In this document: positions 1 to 9,554 of the stretch, one piece after another
Layout: the number at the start of each line of letters is the position of its first letter
How positions within the stretch are numbered: the first letter of the stretch is position 1
Source: a bacterium
GTDB taxonomy: Bacteria > Desulfobacterota > DSWW01
NCBI GenBank assembly: GCA_028277985.1
Contig: JANQFG010000257.1
Span: 1-39,135, forward strand
Direction: 5' to 3'
Length of the DNA stretch: 39,135 bases
The notes under the pieces: generated by a model
The model's input: only the letters and a program-made list of their open reading frames with translations
Told to the model about the DNA's origin: nothing
Database searches by the model: none
Program-made: the position numbers and the translations under genes

Positions 1-2703
1 TGGGACCTAATATCCGGCTACATTCGTGTTGCAAGTAGGGACTTCTACAGCCCAGACAGTTCAGATTGGTGGATTGGTTTCCGCTGTGCTCGTCCTTGCG
101 ATGCGGATCAAGACGGCTACGAGGGTGAGGTTTGCGCGGGCGACGATTGCGACGACTTGAACCCCGACGTGAATCCGGCCGAGACCGAGGTCGCCTGGAA
201 CGGCCTTGATGACGACTGCAACCCGTGCACAGCGGACGATGGGCAGTTTGCTCAGGTTACCAGCTCCTTCCCGGCCACAAGACAAGAAGTCCCGGCCAGT
301 TTCATCCAAGGATCGAATCCTTACCAAGCGCCCGGGGAGTTCCATCTGAAGATGGAACAACTGGGCGCAGCCTGCCCACCTGACCCGGCGGAAATACGTG
401 TGTATTTCGACGATCGATCCGATCAGGTTCTGCCCCTGAGCCTGGGCGACGGCATGACCCAGAATCCGGACTCTTCGGTTGAGGTTCGATTCAAACCTTG
501 GGAGAAATGTGTAGGCATGTGCCAGGAGTCGATCACGAGCGCGGGCAGTCACTTGATGACCGTGGAGGAAACCACTCAGGGAATCCGCTACGACATACCT
601 TTCACCGTAACAAACTCGGAGCCTCTGATGACCGATCCGACGGCAGCTGTTCTGCAGCCGTCGGGCACGCAAGTGTTCGGTGCTCTGGGAGGAGTCCAGC
701 CGTACGCATGGGATCTCACCTCTGGTGACAGCGATTGCGGCTCGCTGGACACCCATCAGGGCACACAAGTGCTCTTCACGGCCGGCGCTGATTTGGGTCG
801 TAGCTGCACGCTCACACTGACCGACTCCCTGGGCAACCAGGGTACGGCAGAGATCGAGGTCCGCGGCAGTTTGCGATTCCTGCGGTGTGAAGACTCTACC
901 TGCACCGACTTCCAGGAGGCGAGTCTGCTACGCCTGCCACTCGGGTACCAAACCTACATCCGAGCAATCGGGGGACAGTCGTACATCTGGGATTACGATG
1001 GCGGGGCAAATCATTCCGTAGTATCCGATGACACGATCCTTTACACGGCGGGGTCCCAAGCGGGAAGCCACTATCTTAAGGCAACAGATCAGGGCTCCGG
1101 GGATTTCGTGAGCATCCCGGTGGAGATGATCGACCGCGGCCGGGCTCTCCTGGTTGTGGGTGGGGGGTCCGCCTTCACCTCGACCGGTGGAACGTTCGGG
1201 AGCGATGCGGATGCCGGTGGTGACAAGCTGGCCGAGATCGCACGACAGGCTCTGCACACGCTCCTATCGGGTGGGATACGCGTGCAGGACATCCGCTTAC
1301 TGTTTCCTTCGGGAACTTATACAGTACCCGAGTACATCCAGGATGCCTATGTGAATCAGGGAGGCGTGCTGTTGCCACCTACGGAACAGAATTTCGCCAA
1401 TACTCTGGGAGAACTGAGCCAGGGGCTCACCCCTGAAATCCCATTCTATCTCCTCATGTTCGATCACGGAGGTGAGGAGCTATTCCTCCTCAACCAGGAC
1501 TTCACCGATCCAAAGAATCCGGCCAACACCACGATCAGCAGTGCTCAGCTGGACGCGTGCCTGGATTCGGTGCAGGGTGGCTGCCTGACACAATGCCTGG
1601 GCTACGACCTCACCGATTGTCCGGGTGCCCAGGGGGCAAAGGTGGTCCTCGCATATGATGCCTGCCACGCAGGGACGTTCATGGATGAAATCTCTACCTC
1701 GGAAACCCATTCGGACCGTGTGGTGCTTCTGAGCACGAGCAAGACCGAGCCCGACCAGAAGTCTTACTTCATCGGCGCAATGGGCCGGGACTCCTTCGGC
1801 TATGAGCTGTTTGATCTGCTTTTCTGGAAGTACAGTCTTTATGACGCCTATGTGGAAACACGCAGAGATATCAGGAGTTCGAGAAAGCTGTGCACCGTAA
1901 CGGGCTGCACATACTATCAGGTGCCCTCCGGATATCCCACAGCCGCGAATGGAGATCCGAGTTGGATGAGACAGGTGTACTTGAATCATCTATTCACCAG
2001 AGACCGCCGGGCATTTGGTGCCCCTCCCGATCAACAACTCGTGCTCGGTGCCAACCTGGACCTCACTATACGACTTCCGAGGCCAGAGGTGAGCACACCT
2101 GCCTACGGGAGGGTCTATGCGACTGTTGTTCCGCCCGACCCGGACGTGAGGGGGATGTTGGAGGTGGATCTGAGTCACAATGTCGGTCTCGACACTGCCC
2201 TTTTCGATGGGTATTCAGCCACGGTCTCGGGATACCTGACCGAGACCGGACATTACGGTGTGAGTCTACGGGGAATATACCAGGACGGCCTGTCCTCGGA
2301 AACCCTACGATTCGACGCCACTGTCTGTGATCCTCCAAACGATCAGGACTGTGACGGTGTCCCGGATGCCTCTGACAATTGCCCGACCGTGCCGAACTGG
2401 GACCAAGCGGACGAGGATGGGGATACCTATCCGGCCGCGTGCGGTGACTGTAACGACTCAAATGCAGCCATCAATCCGGGCGCTGAAGAGATATGCTTGA
2501 ATGCTGTTGACGAGGATTGTGACGGAGACCTTAGCCCACCAGAGTGTAACACGAGTTGCGCAGCCTCGGCCTGGGCTGGAGAAGAAAACGGAGGCCCCAC
2601 GATCGATCCTAGACCTGGCTCGTATCTTAGTTTGTTTCTCCTTCTAGTAGCCGTAGCGGTTTTCTATGTAATACACTGTACTCTCGCGTCTGGCAAGAGA
2701 TAG
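1..2703 (+). CDS. Secreted/anchored caspase-legumain-like protein with FGE-like N-terminal end (5' partial)
   Basis: The reading frame is open from base 1, so the gene starts upstream of the window; the in-frame TTG at 157 is internal. The first ~32 residues (RVASRDFYSP then IGFRCAR) match the C-terminal end of formylglycine-generating-enzyme/SUMF1-like domains. Next comes a MopE-type Asp-rich metal-binding repeat (DADQDGY, DDCDDLNPDVNP, GLDDDC), an Ig-like region, and a protease fold with the putative catalytic pair His489 (FDHGGEE) and Cys555 (YDACHAGTF), as in clan CD peptidases such as legumain (C13) and caspases. Thrombospondin-3/MopE-like repeats follow (DCDGVPDASDNCP). The tail is SCAASAWAG, a hydrophobic helix and GKR. 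Residue numbers count from base 1. The protein is probably exported and membrane-anchored. It is a close paralogue of the next gene from about base 145 onward. Protease activity and substrate are inferred from motifs only. Confidence 0.85.
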   Translation, partial: WDLISGYIRVASRDFYSPDSSDWWIGFRCARPCDADQDGYEGEVCAGDDCDDLNPDVNPAETEVAWNGLDDDCNPCTADDGQFAQVTSSFPATRQEVPASFIQGSNPYQAPGEFHLKMEQLGAACPPDPAEIRVYFDDRSDQVLPLSLGDGMTQNPDSSVEVRFKPWEKCVGMCQESITSAGSHLMTVEETTQGIRYDIPFTVTNSEPLMTDPTAAVLQPSGTQVFGALGGVQPYAWDLTSGDSDCGSLDTHQGTQVLFTAGADLGRSCTLTLTDSLGNQGTAEIEVRGSLRFLRCEDSTCTDFQEASLLRLPLGYQTYIRAIGGQSYIWDYDGGANHSVVSDDTILYTAGSQAGSHYLKATDQGSGDFVSIPVEMIDRGRALLVVGGGSAFTSTGGTFGSDADAGGDKLAEIARQALHTLLSGGIRVQDIRLLFPSGTYTVPEYIQDAYVNQGGVLLPPTEQNFANTLGELSQGLTPEIPFYLLMFDHGGEELFLLNQDFTDPKNPANTTISSAQLDACLDSVQGGCLTQCLGYDLTDCPGAQGAKVVLAYDACHAGTFMDEISTSETHSDRVVLLSTSKTEPDQKSYFIGAMGRDSFGYELFDLLFWKYSLYDAYVETRRDIRSSRKLCTVTGCTYYQVPSGYPTAANGDPSWMRQVYLNHLFTRDRRAFGAPPDQQLVLGANLDLTIRLPRPEVSTPAYGRVYATVVPPDPDVRGMLEVDLSHNVGLDTALFDGYSATVSGYLTETGHYGVSLRGIYQDGLSSETLRFDATVCDPPNDQDCDGVPDASDNCPTVPNWDQADEDGDTYPAACGDCNDSNAAINPGAEEICLNAVDEDCDGDLSPPECNTSCAASAWAGEENGGPTIDPRPGSYLSLFLLLVAVAVFYVIHCTLASGKR
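145..2460 (+). repeat. Long direct repeat, copy 1 (tandem gene duplication)
   Basis: About 2.3 kb running from the MopE motif through the protease domain and the first thrombospondin-3 repeat is closely matched at a constant offset of roughly 3.93 kb near its start. Several stretches are nearly identical in DNA, for example around the catalytic Cys codon. The similarity stops at the N-terminal modules and weakens in the C-terminal tail. Confidence 0.85.
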
Positions 2704-2816
2704 TAACGAATATCGTTCTCAGCTCTATGATTTGTGGAAGTCAACTGCCCAACATAGACCCAGCACATAAACATAGTCTTGTCGCCAACTGAATGCGTCG
2801 GAAGAAAGGAGCCGCC

Positions 2817-5800
2817 ATGAAGAACCTAACGGCCATTTCACTATTCATTACCATGCTGGCCGCTACCATCGTCTCTGCTCATGCCGAGTTCTGTCACGAG
2901 ACATTCGGCGACACAGATTCCGAGACCTCCAGAGACATCCTGAAGACGACGGACGGTATCGTCTTCGTTGGCACTACACGCTCTTATGGTGCCAGCAATG
3001 GAGATGTATACCTGGTGAAGACGAATCACTCGCTCAGAAAGCTCTGGTCCAGAACTTTCGGCGGAGCGGATGTGGAAGGTGGGGCTTCTATAAATCAGAC
3101 AAGCGACGGTGGATTCATCATTGCCGGTAGCACCAAAACCTATGGCAGCGGCGAGAACGACATACTGTTGATCCGAACTGACGCAAACGGAAATGCAGTG
3201 TGGGACCCGTACTACAAGACCTTTGGCGGTCCGCAGAATGACGGGGCTCGTGCAGTGGGGGAGACTGCAGATGGTGGGTTCTTCATAGCCGGGACAAAGG
3301 ATGCCACCACTTCTCTCGAGAGTGGAGAGTATTGGCTCATAAAAACGTATGCCGATGGAATCTTGGACTGGCAATGCACTTTCGGCGAGCCGAGCCGCGC
3401 AGACGTTGTCTGGGATGCGATCGAGACTTCTGACGGAGACATTGCGATGATAGGCCACAAGGGACATTCGAGTCGCGATGCCTGGCTCGTGAAAGTGGCC
3501 GGTGACGGCTCCTGCACTTACTGTGAACAGACCTTTGACTTTGGGAACGGCGACGAAGCACACGATATTATCGAGACTTATGACAACAAACTGGTAGTGG
3601 TTGCCTTTTCTCTCGGTGCCGGTGGGACATACCATAGCAGACTGATCAAGACGGATCTCAGCTGTCAGGTTGAAACCGGATTTCCAACAGCACCACTTCA
3701 GAGATCGCCCTTTACAGGCTCCGACATGCTCTTCGGTCTCTCAGAAACCACGGATCACGGCTACATCCTGGCCGGCCACACAGACAACAATGTCGCCGGA
3801 GGCATGGATGTCTGGCTCGTAAAGACCGACATCAGCGGCACGATAGGATGTGAAACGGTCTTCGGCGGTGCGGATAATGATGAGAGTTCGGCAGGTGTAG
3901 TCGAGATTGCCGAGGGTGAGTACGTCATAGGAGCATATACAGAGACATACGGGGTCGGGGATTACGATGCTTGGCTTGTCGGCACCGGCTGCCCTGGAGG
4001 TGGTTGTGCCGACTGCGATGGGGACGGATATGGCGATCCCGCGAGCATGGACTGCACAGATCCTGAACTCGATTGTGACGACTCGAACCCCGATGTGAAT
4101 CCGGCCCAAACGGAGATTCCCTGGAACGGTCTCGATGACGACTGTGACCCGTGTACAGCGGACGATGAGCAGTTTGCTCAAGTTACAAGTTCGTTCCCGG
4201 CCGCCGGCCAGGAAATCCCGGCCAGTTACATACAAGGATCGAATCCTTACCAAGCACCCGGGGAGTTCCATCTGAAGATGGAACAACTCGGCGCAGCTTG
4301 CCCACCTGATCCAGCGGAAATACGTGTGTATTTTGACGATCGATCCGACCTGGTTCTGCCCCTGAGCCTCGGCGACGGCATGATTCAGAATCCGGACTCA
4401 TCCGTTGAGGTTCGATTCAAGCCCTGGGAGAAGTGCTCCGGCATATGCCAGGAATCGATCACGAGCGCCGGAAACCATTTGCTCACCGTGGAGGAGCTCT
4501 CTCAGGGCATCCGCCACGACATCCCTTTCACGGTTACAAACACGGATCCGCTGATGACCGATCCAACGACGGCCGTGCTCCAGCCATCGGGGCTTCAGAC
4601 GTTTGGAGCCCTCGGAGGAGTTCCGCCGTATACATGGGAACTCACTTCGGGTGACAGTGATTGCGGAACGCTGGACACCGATCAGGGGCCAACAGTAGTA
4701 TTCACAGCCTCCGCGGAACAGGGCCGTAGCTGCACCCTGCAATTGACCGACCTCCTGGGAAGCCAAGGAACGGCAGAGATCGAGGTTCGCGGGAACTTGA
4801 GGTTCCTGCACTGTGAAGATGCAACCTGCGCCGACTTTCAGGAGGTGAGTCTGTTGCGACTGCCCCTGGGGTACGAGGCCTATGTTCGGGTTATCGGAGG
4901 CCAGTCCTTCGCCTGGGAGCACGACGGAGGCGCGAGCCATTCGGACGTGTCCGATGACACAATTCTCTATACGGCGGGTCCCCAAACGGGTAGCTACTAC
5001 TTGAAAGCGACGGACCAGGGCTCTGGAGCCTCCGTGAGTATGCCGGTGGAGATGCTCGACCGGGGCCGGGCCCTCGTTGTGGTGGGTGGCGGGTCCGCCT
5101 TCACCTCGACCGGGGGAACGTTCGGAACCGACGCGGATGCCGGCGGTGACAAGCTGGCCGAAATTGCCCGGCAGACCCTCCACACGCTCCTATCGGGTGG
5201 GATACGCGTACAGGATATCCGGTTGCTGTTTCCCTCGGGAACGTATGCAGTGCCGGACTATATCCAGGCAGCCTATGTGAATCAGGGCGGCGTGCTGTTA
5301 CCACCCACGGAGGAGAATTTCGTCAATGCCCTAGGCGAACTCAGCCAGGGGCTTACACCGGAAATCCCTCTCTACCTCGTAATGTTCGATCACGGGGGTG
5401 AAGAGCTGTTCCTGCTCAACCAGGATTTCTCTGATCCTGCAAATCCGGGTAACACAACGATCAGCAGTGATCAGTTGGACGCGTGTCTAGAATCGGTGCA
5501 GGGCGGCTGCCTGGCACAATGCCTGGGTCGAGACCTTACGGATTGTCCCAGCGCCCAGGGGGCGAAGGTGGTCCTCGCATATGATGCCTGCCACGCAGGG
5601 ACGTTCATGGATGAAATCTCTGCCGGAGAAACCCATTCGGACCGGGTGGTGCTTCTGAGCACCGACAAGGACGAGCCCGACCAGAGGGCTTATTTCCTGG
5701 GTGCGATGGGCCGGGACTCCTTCGGCTATGAGCTCTTTGATCTACTCTTCTGGAAATACAACTTACATGACGCCTATGTAGAAACCCGCAGGGACATCAA

Positions 5801-6845
5801 GAGGTCCCGCAAGCTCTGCACGGTCCTGGGAACATGCCCGGAGTATCAATCACCGAGCGGATATCCAACGTCGCGGACCGGATCCGAGAGCCTGCGGAGT
5901 TGGATGCGACAGGTGTATTTGAATCATCTGTTCACCCGGGACCGTCGCGCATTGGGTGCCCCGCCGGATCAACAACTTGCGCTCGGCTCAAACCTCGACC
6001 TGACATTGAGGTTGCCGACGCCGCAGGGGGATACGCCTCCTTACGTGCGGGTCTACGCGACCATCATTCCGCCCGATCCGGATGTGAGGGGGATCTCAGA
6101 AGTGGATCTAAGTCGAGATGTGGGGCTGGACACGGCGCTGTTCGACGGATACTCCGCCACGGTCTCGGGATACCTGACCGAGACCGGACATTACGGCGTG
6201 AGTCTACGGGGAATCTACCAGGACGGCCTGACCTCGGAAACCCTGCGGTTCGATGCCACGGTCTGCGATCCCCCGAACGACCAAGACTGTGACGGGGTGC
6301 CGGACAGCTCCGACAATTGCCCGACCGTGCCTAACTGGGACCAGGCGGATGAGGATGGGGACGGATCCCCGGCCGCATGTGGAGACTGCAATGACTTCGA
6401 CGAAACTGTCTATCCGGGGGCTCCTGAACTCTGCGACGGACTGGACAATGATTGCGATGATGTGATCCCGATAGATGAATTCGATGACGACGGGGACCGG
6501 TATGTGGAGTGCACACCATGGTCCGGGTCCACCTCAATCATCATCGGCGGGGATGACTGCGATGATACGGACCCCGAGGTCAACCCCATCGCGTTGGAGA
6601 CCGAAGGCGCGGGTACCTGCGACGATAATAAGGATAACGATTGCGATAATCTCATCGATGGCGCCGACCCCTCATGTGGAGGCTCCTGCGCAGCTTCCGC
6701 CTGGGCAGGAGGATCTGCGGATGGCGCTGTGTTGCATTCGAGCCCGATAACGGATCCGACTCTCTACCTGATTTCACTGGTGCTGGTAACAGCCCTGGTG
6801 ATTCGTCTTCGCCTATCATCAAGGCGAAAGAACGACTCAAATTGA
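2817..6845 (+). CDS. Secreted beta-propeller / caspase-legumain-like protein with C-terminal anchor
   Basis: I chose ATG 2817 over the in-frame ATG 2793 because AAAGGAG lies just upstream and the protein then begins with a clean signal peptide (cleavage near SAHA/EF). The product is 1342 residues. Residues ~30-395 hold seven repeats of the type TSDGGFIIAGST...D..LI(K/R)T...FGG, which fits a seven-bladed propeller. A MopE motif follows (DGDGYGDPAS, DCDDSNPDVNP), then an Ig-like region and the protease fold with His859 (FDHGGEE) and Cys925 (YDACHAGTF). After that come thrombospondin-3/MopE repeats with several DxDxDG Ca-type loops, and a tail of SCAASAWAG, a TM helix and SSRRK. The Cys/His pair supports a clan CD cysteine peptidase at the cell surface. 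The Asp-rich loops suggest calcium dependence. It lies 113 bp after its paralogue and 39 bp before the next gene. Confidence 0.87.
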   Translation: MKNLTAISLFITMLAATIVSAHAEFCHETFGDTDSETSRDILKTTDGIVFVGTTRSYGASNGDVYLVKTNHSLRKLWSRTFGGADVEGGASINQTSDGGFIIAGSTKTYGSGENDILLIRTDANGNAVWDPYYKTFGGPQNDGARAVGETADGGFFIAGTKDATTSLESGEYWLIKTYADGILDWQCTFGEPSRADVVWDAIETSDGDIAMIGHKGHSSRDAWLVKVAGDGSCTYCEQTFDFGNGDEAHDIIETYDNKLVVVAFSLGAGGTYHSRLIKTDLSCQVETGFPTAPLQRSPFTGSDMLFGLSETTDHGYILAGHTDNNVAGGMDVWLVKTDISGTIGCETVFGGADNDESSAGVVEIAEGEYVIGAYTETYGVGDYDAWLVGTGCPGGGCADCDGDGYGDPASMDCTDPELDCDDSNPDVNPAQTEIPWNGLDDDCDPCTADDEQFAQVTSSFPAAGQEIPASYIQGSNPYQAPGEFHLKMEQLGAACPPDPAEIRVYFDDRSDLVLPLSLGDGMIQNPDSSVEVRFKPWEKCSGICQESITSAGNHLLTVEELSQGIRHDIPFTVTNTDPLMTDPTTAVLQPSGLQTFGALGGVPPYTWELTSGDSDCGTLDTDQGPTVVFTASAEQGRSCTLQLTDLLGSQGTAEIEVRGNLRFLHCEDATCADFQEVSLLRLPLGYEAYVRVIGGQSFAWEHDGGASHSDVSDDTILYTAGPQTGSYYLKATDQGSGASVSMPVEMLDRGRALVVVGGGSAFTSTGGTFGTDADAGGDKLAEIARQTLHTLLSGGIRVQDIRLLFPSGTYAVPDYIQAAYVNQGGVLLPPTEENFVNALGELSQGLTPEIPLYLVMFDHGGEELFLLNQDFSDPANPGNTTISSDQLDACLESVQGGCLAQCLGRDLTDCPSAQGAKVVLAYDACHAGTFMDEISAGETHSDRVVLLSTDKDEPDQRAYFLGAMGRDSFGYELFDLLFWKYNLHDAYVETRRDIKRSRKLCTVLGTCPEYQSPSGYPTSRTGSESLRSWMRQVYLNHLFTRDRRALGAPPDQQLALGSNLDLTLRLPTPQGDTPPYVRVYATIIPPDPDVRGISEVDLSRDVGLDTALFDGYSATVSGYLTETGHYGVSLRGIYQDGLTSETLRFDATVCDPPNDQDCDGVPDSSDNCPTVPNWDQADEDGDGSPAACGDCNDFDETVYPGAPELCDGLDNDCDDVIPIDEFDDDGDRYVECTPWSGSTSIIIGGDDCDDTDPEVNPIALETEGAGTCDDNKDNDCDNLIDGADPSCGGSCAASAWAGGSADGAVLHSSPITDPTLYLISLVLVTALVIRLRLSSRRKNDSN
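4071..6390 (+). repeat. Long direct repeat, copy 2 (tandem gene duplication)
   Basis: Second copy of the duplicated block. Small indels occur, for example an insertion near 5880 (RTGSESLRS against ANGDPS). The copy then carries two or three extra MopE loops before the tail. The pattern fits gene duplication followed by exchange of the N-terminal module and continued divergence. Confidence 0.85.
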
Positions 6846-6884
6846 AAAGCATCACGCAAGCCTAGGCTTGAAGGAGGAGGTGAC

Positions 6885-8084
6885 ATGCTGCCCCATAGAG
6901 AATGCCGCATACCCAGTCTGCTGGCCCTGTCTGCATCTCTGTTGCTGCTGCCGCTCGCCGTCTCGGCGCAGAGCGTAACCCCGGACGCATATGAACCCGA
7001 TGATACACGCGAAACCGCCAGCCCAATCCGCGTGGGTATACTAGGAGACCTCGAGACACAGGCACACACGTTTCACACAGGCACGGACAACGACTGGGTG
7101 AGATTCGGTGTGGTTCTTGGCCGCCCTTATCAGATTTTCACGAGCAATGTCGGACTGGATATCTGGATGTATGCCGAACTCTACAACGCGGACGGATCTC
7201 TTCTGGACTGCTACGACGATGACGAGGATCCCGAGGTAAGCCTGGCCTATACAGTCTTCCCATGGAATACGGGAGCCTACTATCTCCGACTCGTCAACCG
7301 GGACTGCATTCTGACCTTCCCATCGACCAAGTGCGGAGCACCTGTGGAAATGGACCCGGCTTGTACCCTGCCGGGCACCGACGCTGGCTACGATCTCGCT
7401 ATACGTGACAACTCTGGAGCACCCTCGACGGTCATACCGATTCTCGAAGAGCTTGGATCGGAACCATCCACGTTGATCTCTGGGGCCACCGTGTGGGCCA
7501 CTATCGTCATAAATCAGGAAGAAGAGAGATTCGATGGGGTTCCGAGCGAGGTTCCTGGGATCTACATAATCGACCTTGTCGCCTCCGGAGATTGTACCGT
7601 CAATACTACCCATCCAGAATTTCTTCCTGAAACCGCAGAAATGGAGTGCCGAGGCACGGTGCCTTTGGACCTGGCTCTGGAGAAACTGGGAGTGCCGCCC
7701 GACATTCAGGATTTTGGACCCCTCACCACCACTGCCGGCGCGGCCTGGACGTACTCGCCGGAGTTGTTGGCGGGACATCCGGAGCCCACGTGGACCCTGT
7801 CAGGCGAACCTGGCGGCATGACGGTCGACCCGAACTCGGGTCAGATGAGCTGGAGCGCACCGACCGAAGGCAGCCACCCCGGTGTCACGATCACGGCGAC
7901 GAACTCCGGAGGTTTTGACTCCGTGACTTTCACGCTGCATGTGGCTGGTGACGGGACCTGCGCGGCCTCCACCATGGGCTCAACATCTCGGACGGAATCG
8001 ATCGGTTTCGGTTGCGGTGTCCTCCTGCTTCTCGGGACGCCTCTGGGAACCCTGGTGCTGGTGCGGATCAGGCGACGGAAGTAG
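6885..8084 (+). CDS. Secreted PPC-domain and Ig-like protein with CAAS-TM-RRRK tail
   Basis: AAGGAGGAGGTGAC directly precedes the ATG. The 399-residue product has a signal peptide (hydrophobic stretch ending LAVSAQS). A bacterial pre-peptidase C-terminal-like (PPC) module spans roughly residues 30-170 (DAYEPDDTRETASPI, TDNDWVRF, NTGAYYLRLV). A middle region resembles adhesion-type beta domains, and a putative-Ig (He_PIG-like) module spans about 265-355 (PTWTLSGEPGGMTVDPNSG, then TITATNSGG). The tail is TCAASTMGS, a hydrophobic helix and IRRRK. No enzymatic motif is visible, so it is probably a surface adhesin or accessory protein. It sits 39 bp after the protease gene and 6 bp before the porin gene, so co-transcription is likely. 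Confidence 0.82.
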   Translation: MLPHRECRIPSLLALSASLLLLPLAVSAQSVTPDAYEPDDTRETASPIRVGILGDLETQAHTFHTGTDNDWVRFGVVLGRPYQIFTSNVGLDIWMYAELYNADGSLLDCYDDDEDPEVSLAYTVFPWNTGAYYLRLVNRDCILTFPSTKCGAPVEMDPACTLPGTDAGYDLAIRDNSGAPSTVIPILEELGSEPSTLISGATVWATIVINQEEERFDGVPSEVPGIYIIDLVASGDCTVNTTHPEFLPETAEMECRGTVPLDLALEKLGVPPDIQDFGPLTTTAGAAWTYSPELLAGHPEPTWTLSGEPGGMTVDPNSGQMSWSAPTEGSHPGVTITATNSGGFDSVTFTLHVAGDGTCAASTMGSTSRTESIGFGCGVLLLLGTPLGTLVLVRIRRRK

Positions 8085-8090
8085 TGTCTC

Positions 8091-9506
8091 ATGAAGGCGC
8101 TGGGTGCAGCCGTTATGGTTCAAGCGGGCTCATGGGTTTGGAAGCGAGCCGTTTCCCCGCTTCTCCTATCCTTATTCGTCTTCATCCTGGTGTCTGGCGC
8201 CCCGGGGCTCTCCTTCAGCGTCGATGACGCAATCGTGATCAGTTCTTCCCCCAGTCCGGTAGGCTCCGGCGCCCGCGCGACCGCAATGGGAAGCGCCTTC
8301 ATCGCCGTTGCAGACGATGCCACGGCCGCATCCTGGAATCCGGCAGGCCTGAGCCAGCTGGAGCGACCCGAAATTTCCATCGTTGGCTCCTTGTATCATC
8401 AAAAAGAGGAGATCCGGTCAGACTCCGGAGCACCGGGATCACCATCCTATTCCGGCGACAACAGCTCGAACAACCTCGATTTGAATTTCATGAGCGGTGT
8501 CCTCCCTTTCGAGTTGTTCAACAGGAATATCGTGATTTCGGCAAGCTACCAGAAGAGATTCGATTTCAGCAAGGACGCAAACATTTCGGGAACGCGATTG
8601 GAGGGATCCCGCGAACTCTACGACTCGGTTGACTTTGAGCAGTCGGGAGGCCTGGCCGCGGTGAGTCCGGCTCTGTCGATTCAGATCATACCGACCCTTT
8701 CTATTGGGGTGGCAGTAAACTTCTGGATGAAGGAATTCTATAGGGACAATGCCTGGGAAGTACACACTCTTTCCCAAGGGCATGCAGATATAGAAATAGC
8801 CGCTGATAACGTAGTTACTATCCCTCACGCATCAGAGGAACACATCCGATTCACGGGTTTCCGAGGGACCAATGCAACCTTCGGCTTACTCTGGAACGTC
8901 TACGGAGGGTTGAGAGTCGGAGGTTTCTACCAGCTTGGATTCAAGGCCAGCGTTGATCACCATCGAACTTTCATTGGCAAGTCCGGAGGCGAGTATGATC
9001 CCAGACAATTCTTCTCAGCCCTCAACATGGACATGCCTTCCTCCTTTGGGGTGGGCTTGTCCTATCGATTCTCGGATTCATTCATGCTTACGGCTGATTA
9101 CACTCGAGTCCATTGGGATGAATTTGCACTGATCAGAGAGTCCGGAGAAAAGACAAACCTGATTGACAACCCATCCGGGGAAGGTGACCCGGACCCGACA
9201 AACACCGTGCGCATCGGCGGGGAGTATCTTTGGCTTCTGAAGAGTGCCGTCATACCAATCCGGGCGGGTGCCTTCTATGATCCCCAGCCGGCGTCCGGCT
9301 CGCCGAACGACTACTTTGGATTCTCTTTAGGCTCTGGGATCGTCCTCAAGCGATTCCAGATAGACGGAGCCTATCAGCTTCGCATCGGTCGAGGAGACGA
9401 AGATTCGAACCTGCTCGACATCACCGGTGAGGGTTTCTTCGAGGGAGTAGATCTGGACGCCTATCAACACCGCTTCCTTCTATCCGTAATCGTCTATCTG
9501 TTCTGA
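8091..9506 (+). CDS. OmpP1/FadL/TodX-family-like outer-membrane beta-barrel protein
   Basis: The 471-residue product has an N-terminal hydrophobic export segment (about residues 20-40) followed by the family signature SGARATAMGSAFIAVADDA and SWNPAGLSQLERPE. Alternating polar/hydrophobic strands continue to a terminal aromatic residue (IVYLF), typical of barrels inserted by BamA. FadL-family proteins pass hydrophobic compounds through the outer membrane; many annotated members are only porin-like, so the substrate is unknown. The gene begins 6 bp after the PPC protein. No strong Shine-Dalgarno is visible, so the start at 8091 is the least certain part; coupling to the upstream stop is plausible. 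Confidence 0.82.
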   Translation: MKALGAAVMVQAGSWVWKRAVSPLLLSLFVFILVSGAPGLSFSVDDAIVISSSPSPVGSGARATAMGSAFIAVADDATAASWNPAGLSQLERPEISIVGSLYHQKEEIRSDSGAPGSPSYSGDNSSNNLDLNFMSGVLPFELFNRNIVISASYQKRFDFSKDANISGTRLEGSRELYDSVDFEQSGGLAAVSPALSIQIIPTLSIGVAVNFWMKEFYRDNAWEVHTLSQGHADIEIAADNVVTIPHASEEHIRFTGFRGTNATFGLLWNVYGGLRVGGFYQLGFKASVDHHRTFIGKSGGEYDPRQFFSALNMDMPSSFGVGLSYRFSDSFMLTADYTRVHWDEFALIRESGEKTNLIDNPSGEGDPDPTNTVRIGGEYLWLLKSAVIPIRAGAFYDPQPASGSPNDYFGFSLGSGIVLKRFQIDGAYQLRIGRGDEDSNLLDITGEGFFEGVDLDAYQHRFLLSVIVYLF

Positions 9507-9554
9507 TACATGGAGGACGATACGGAAAGCGGCCCCGAGCAGGCACCCCACCGA

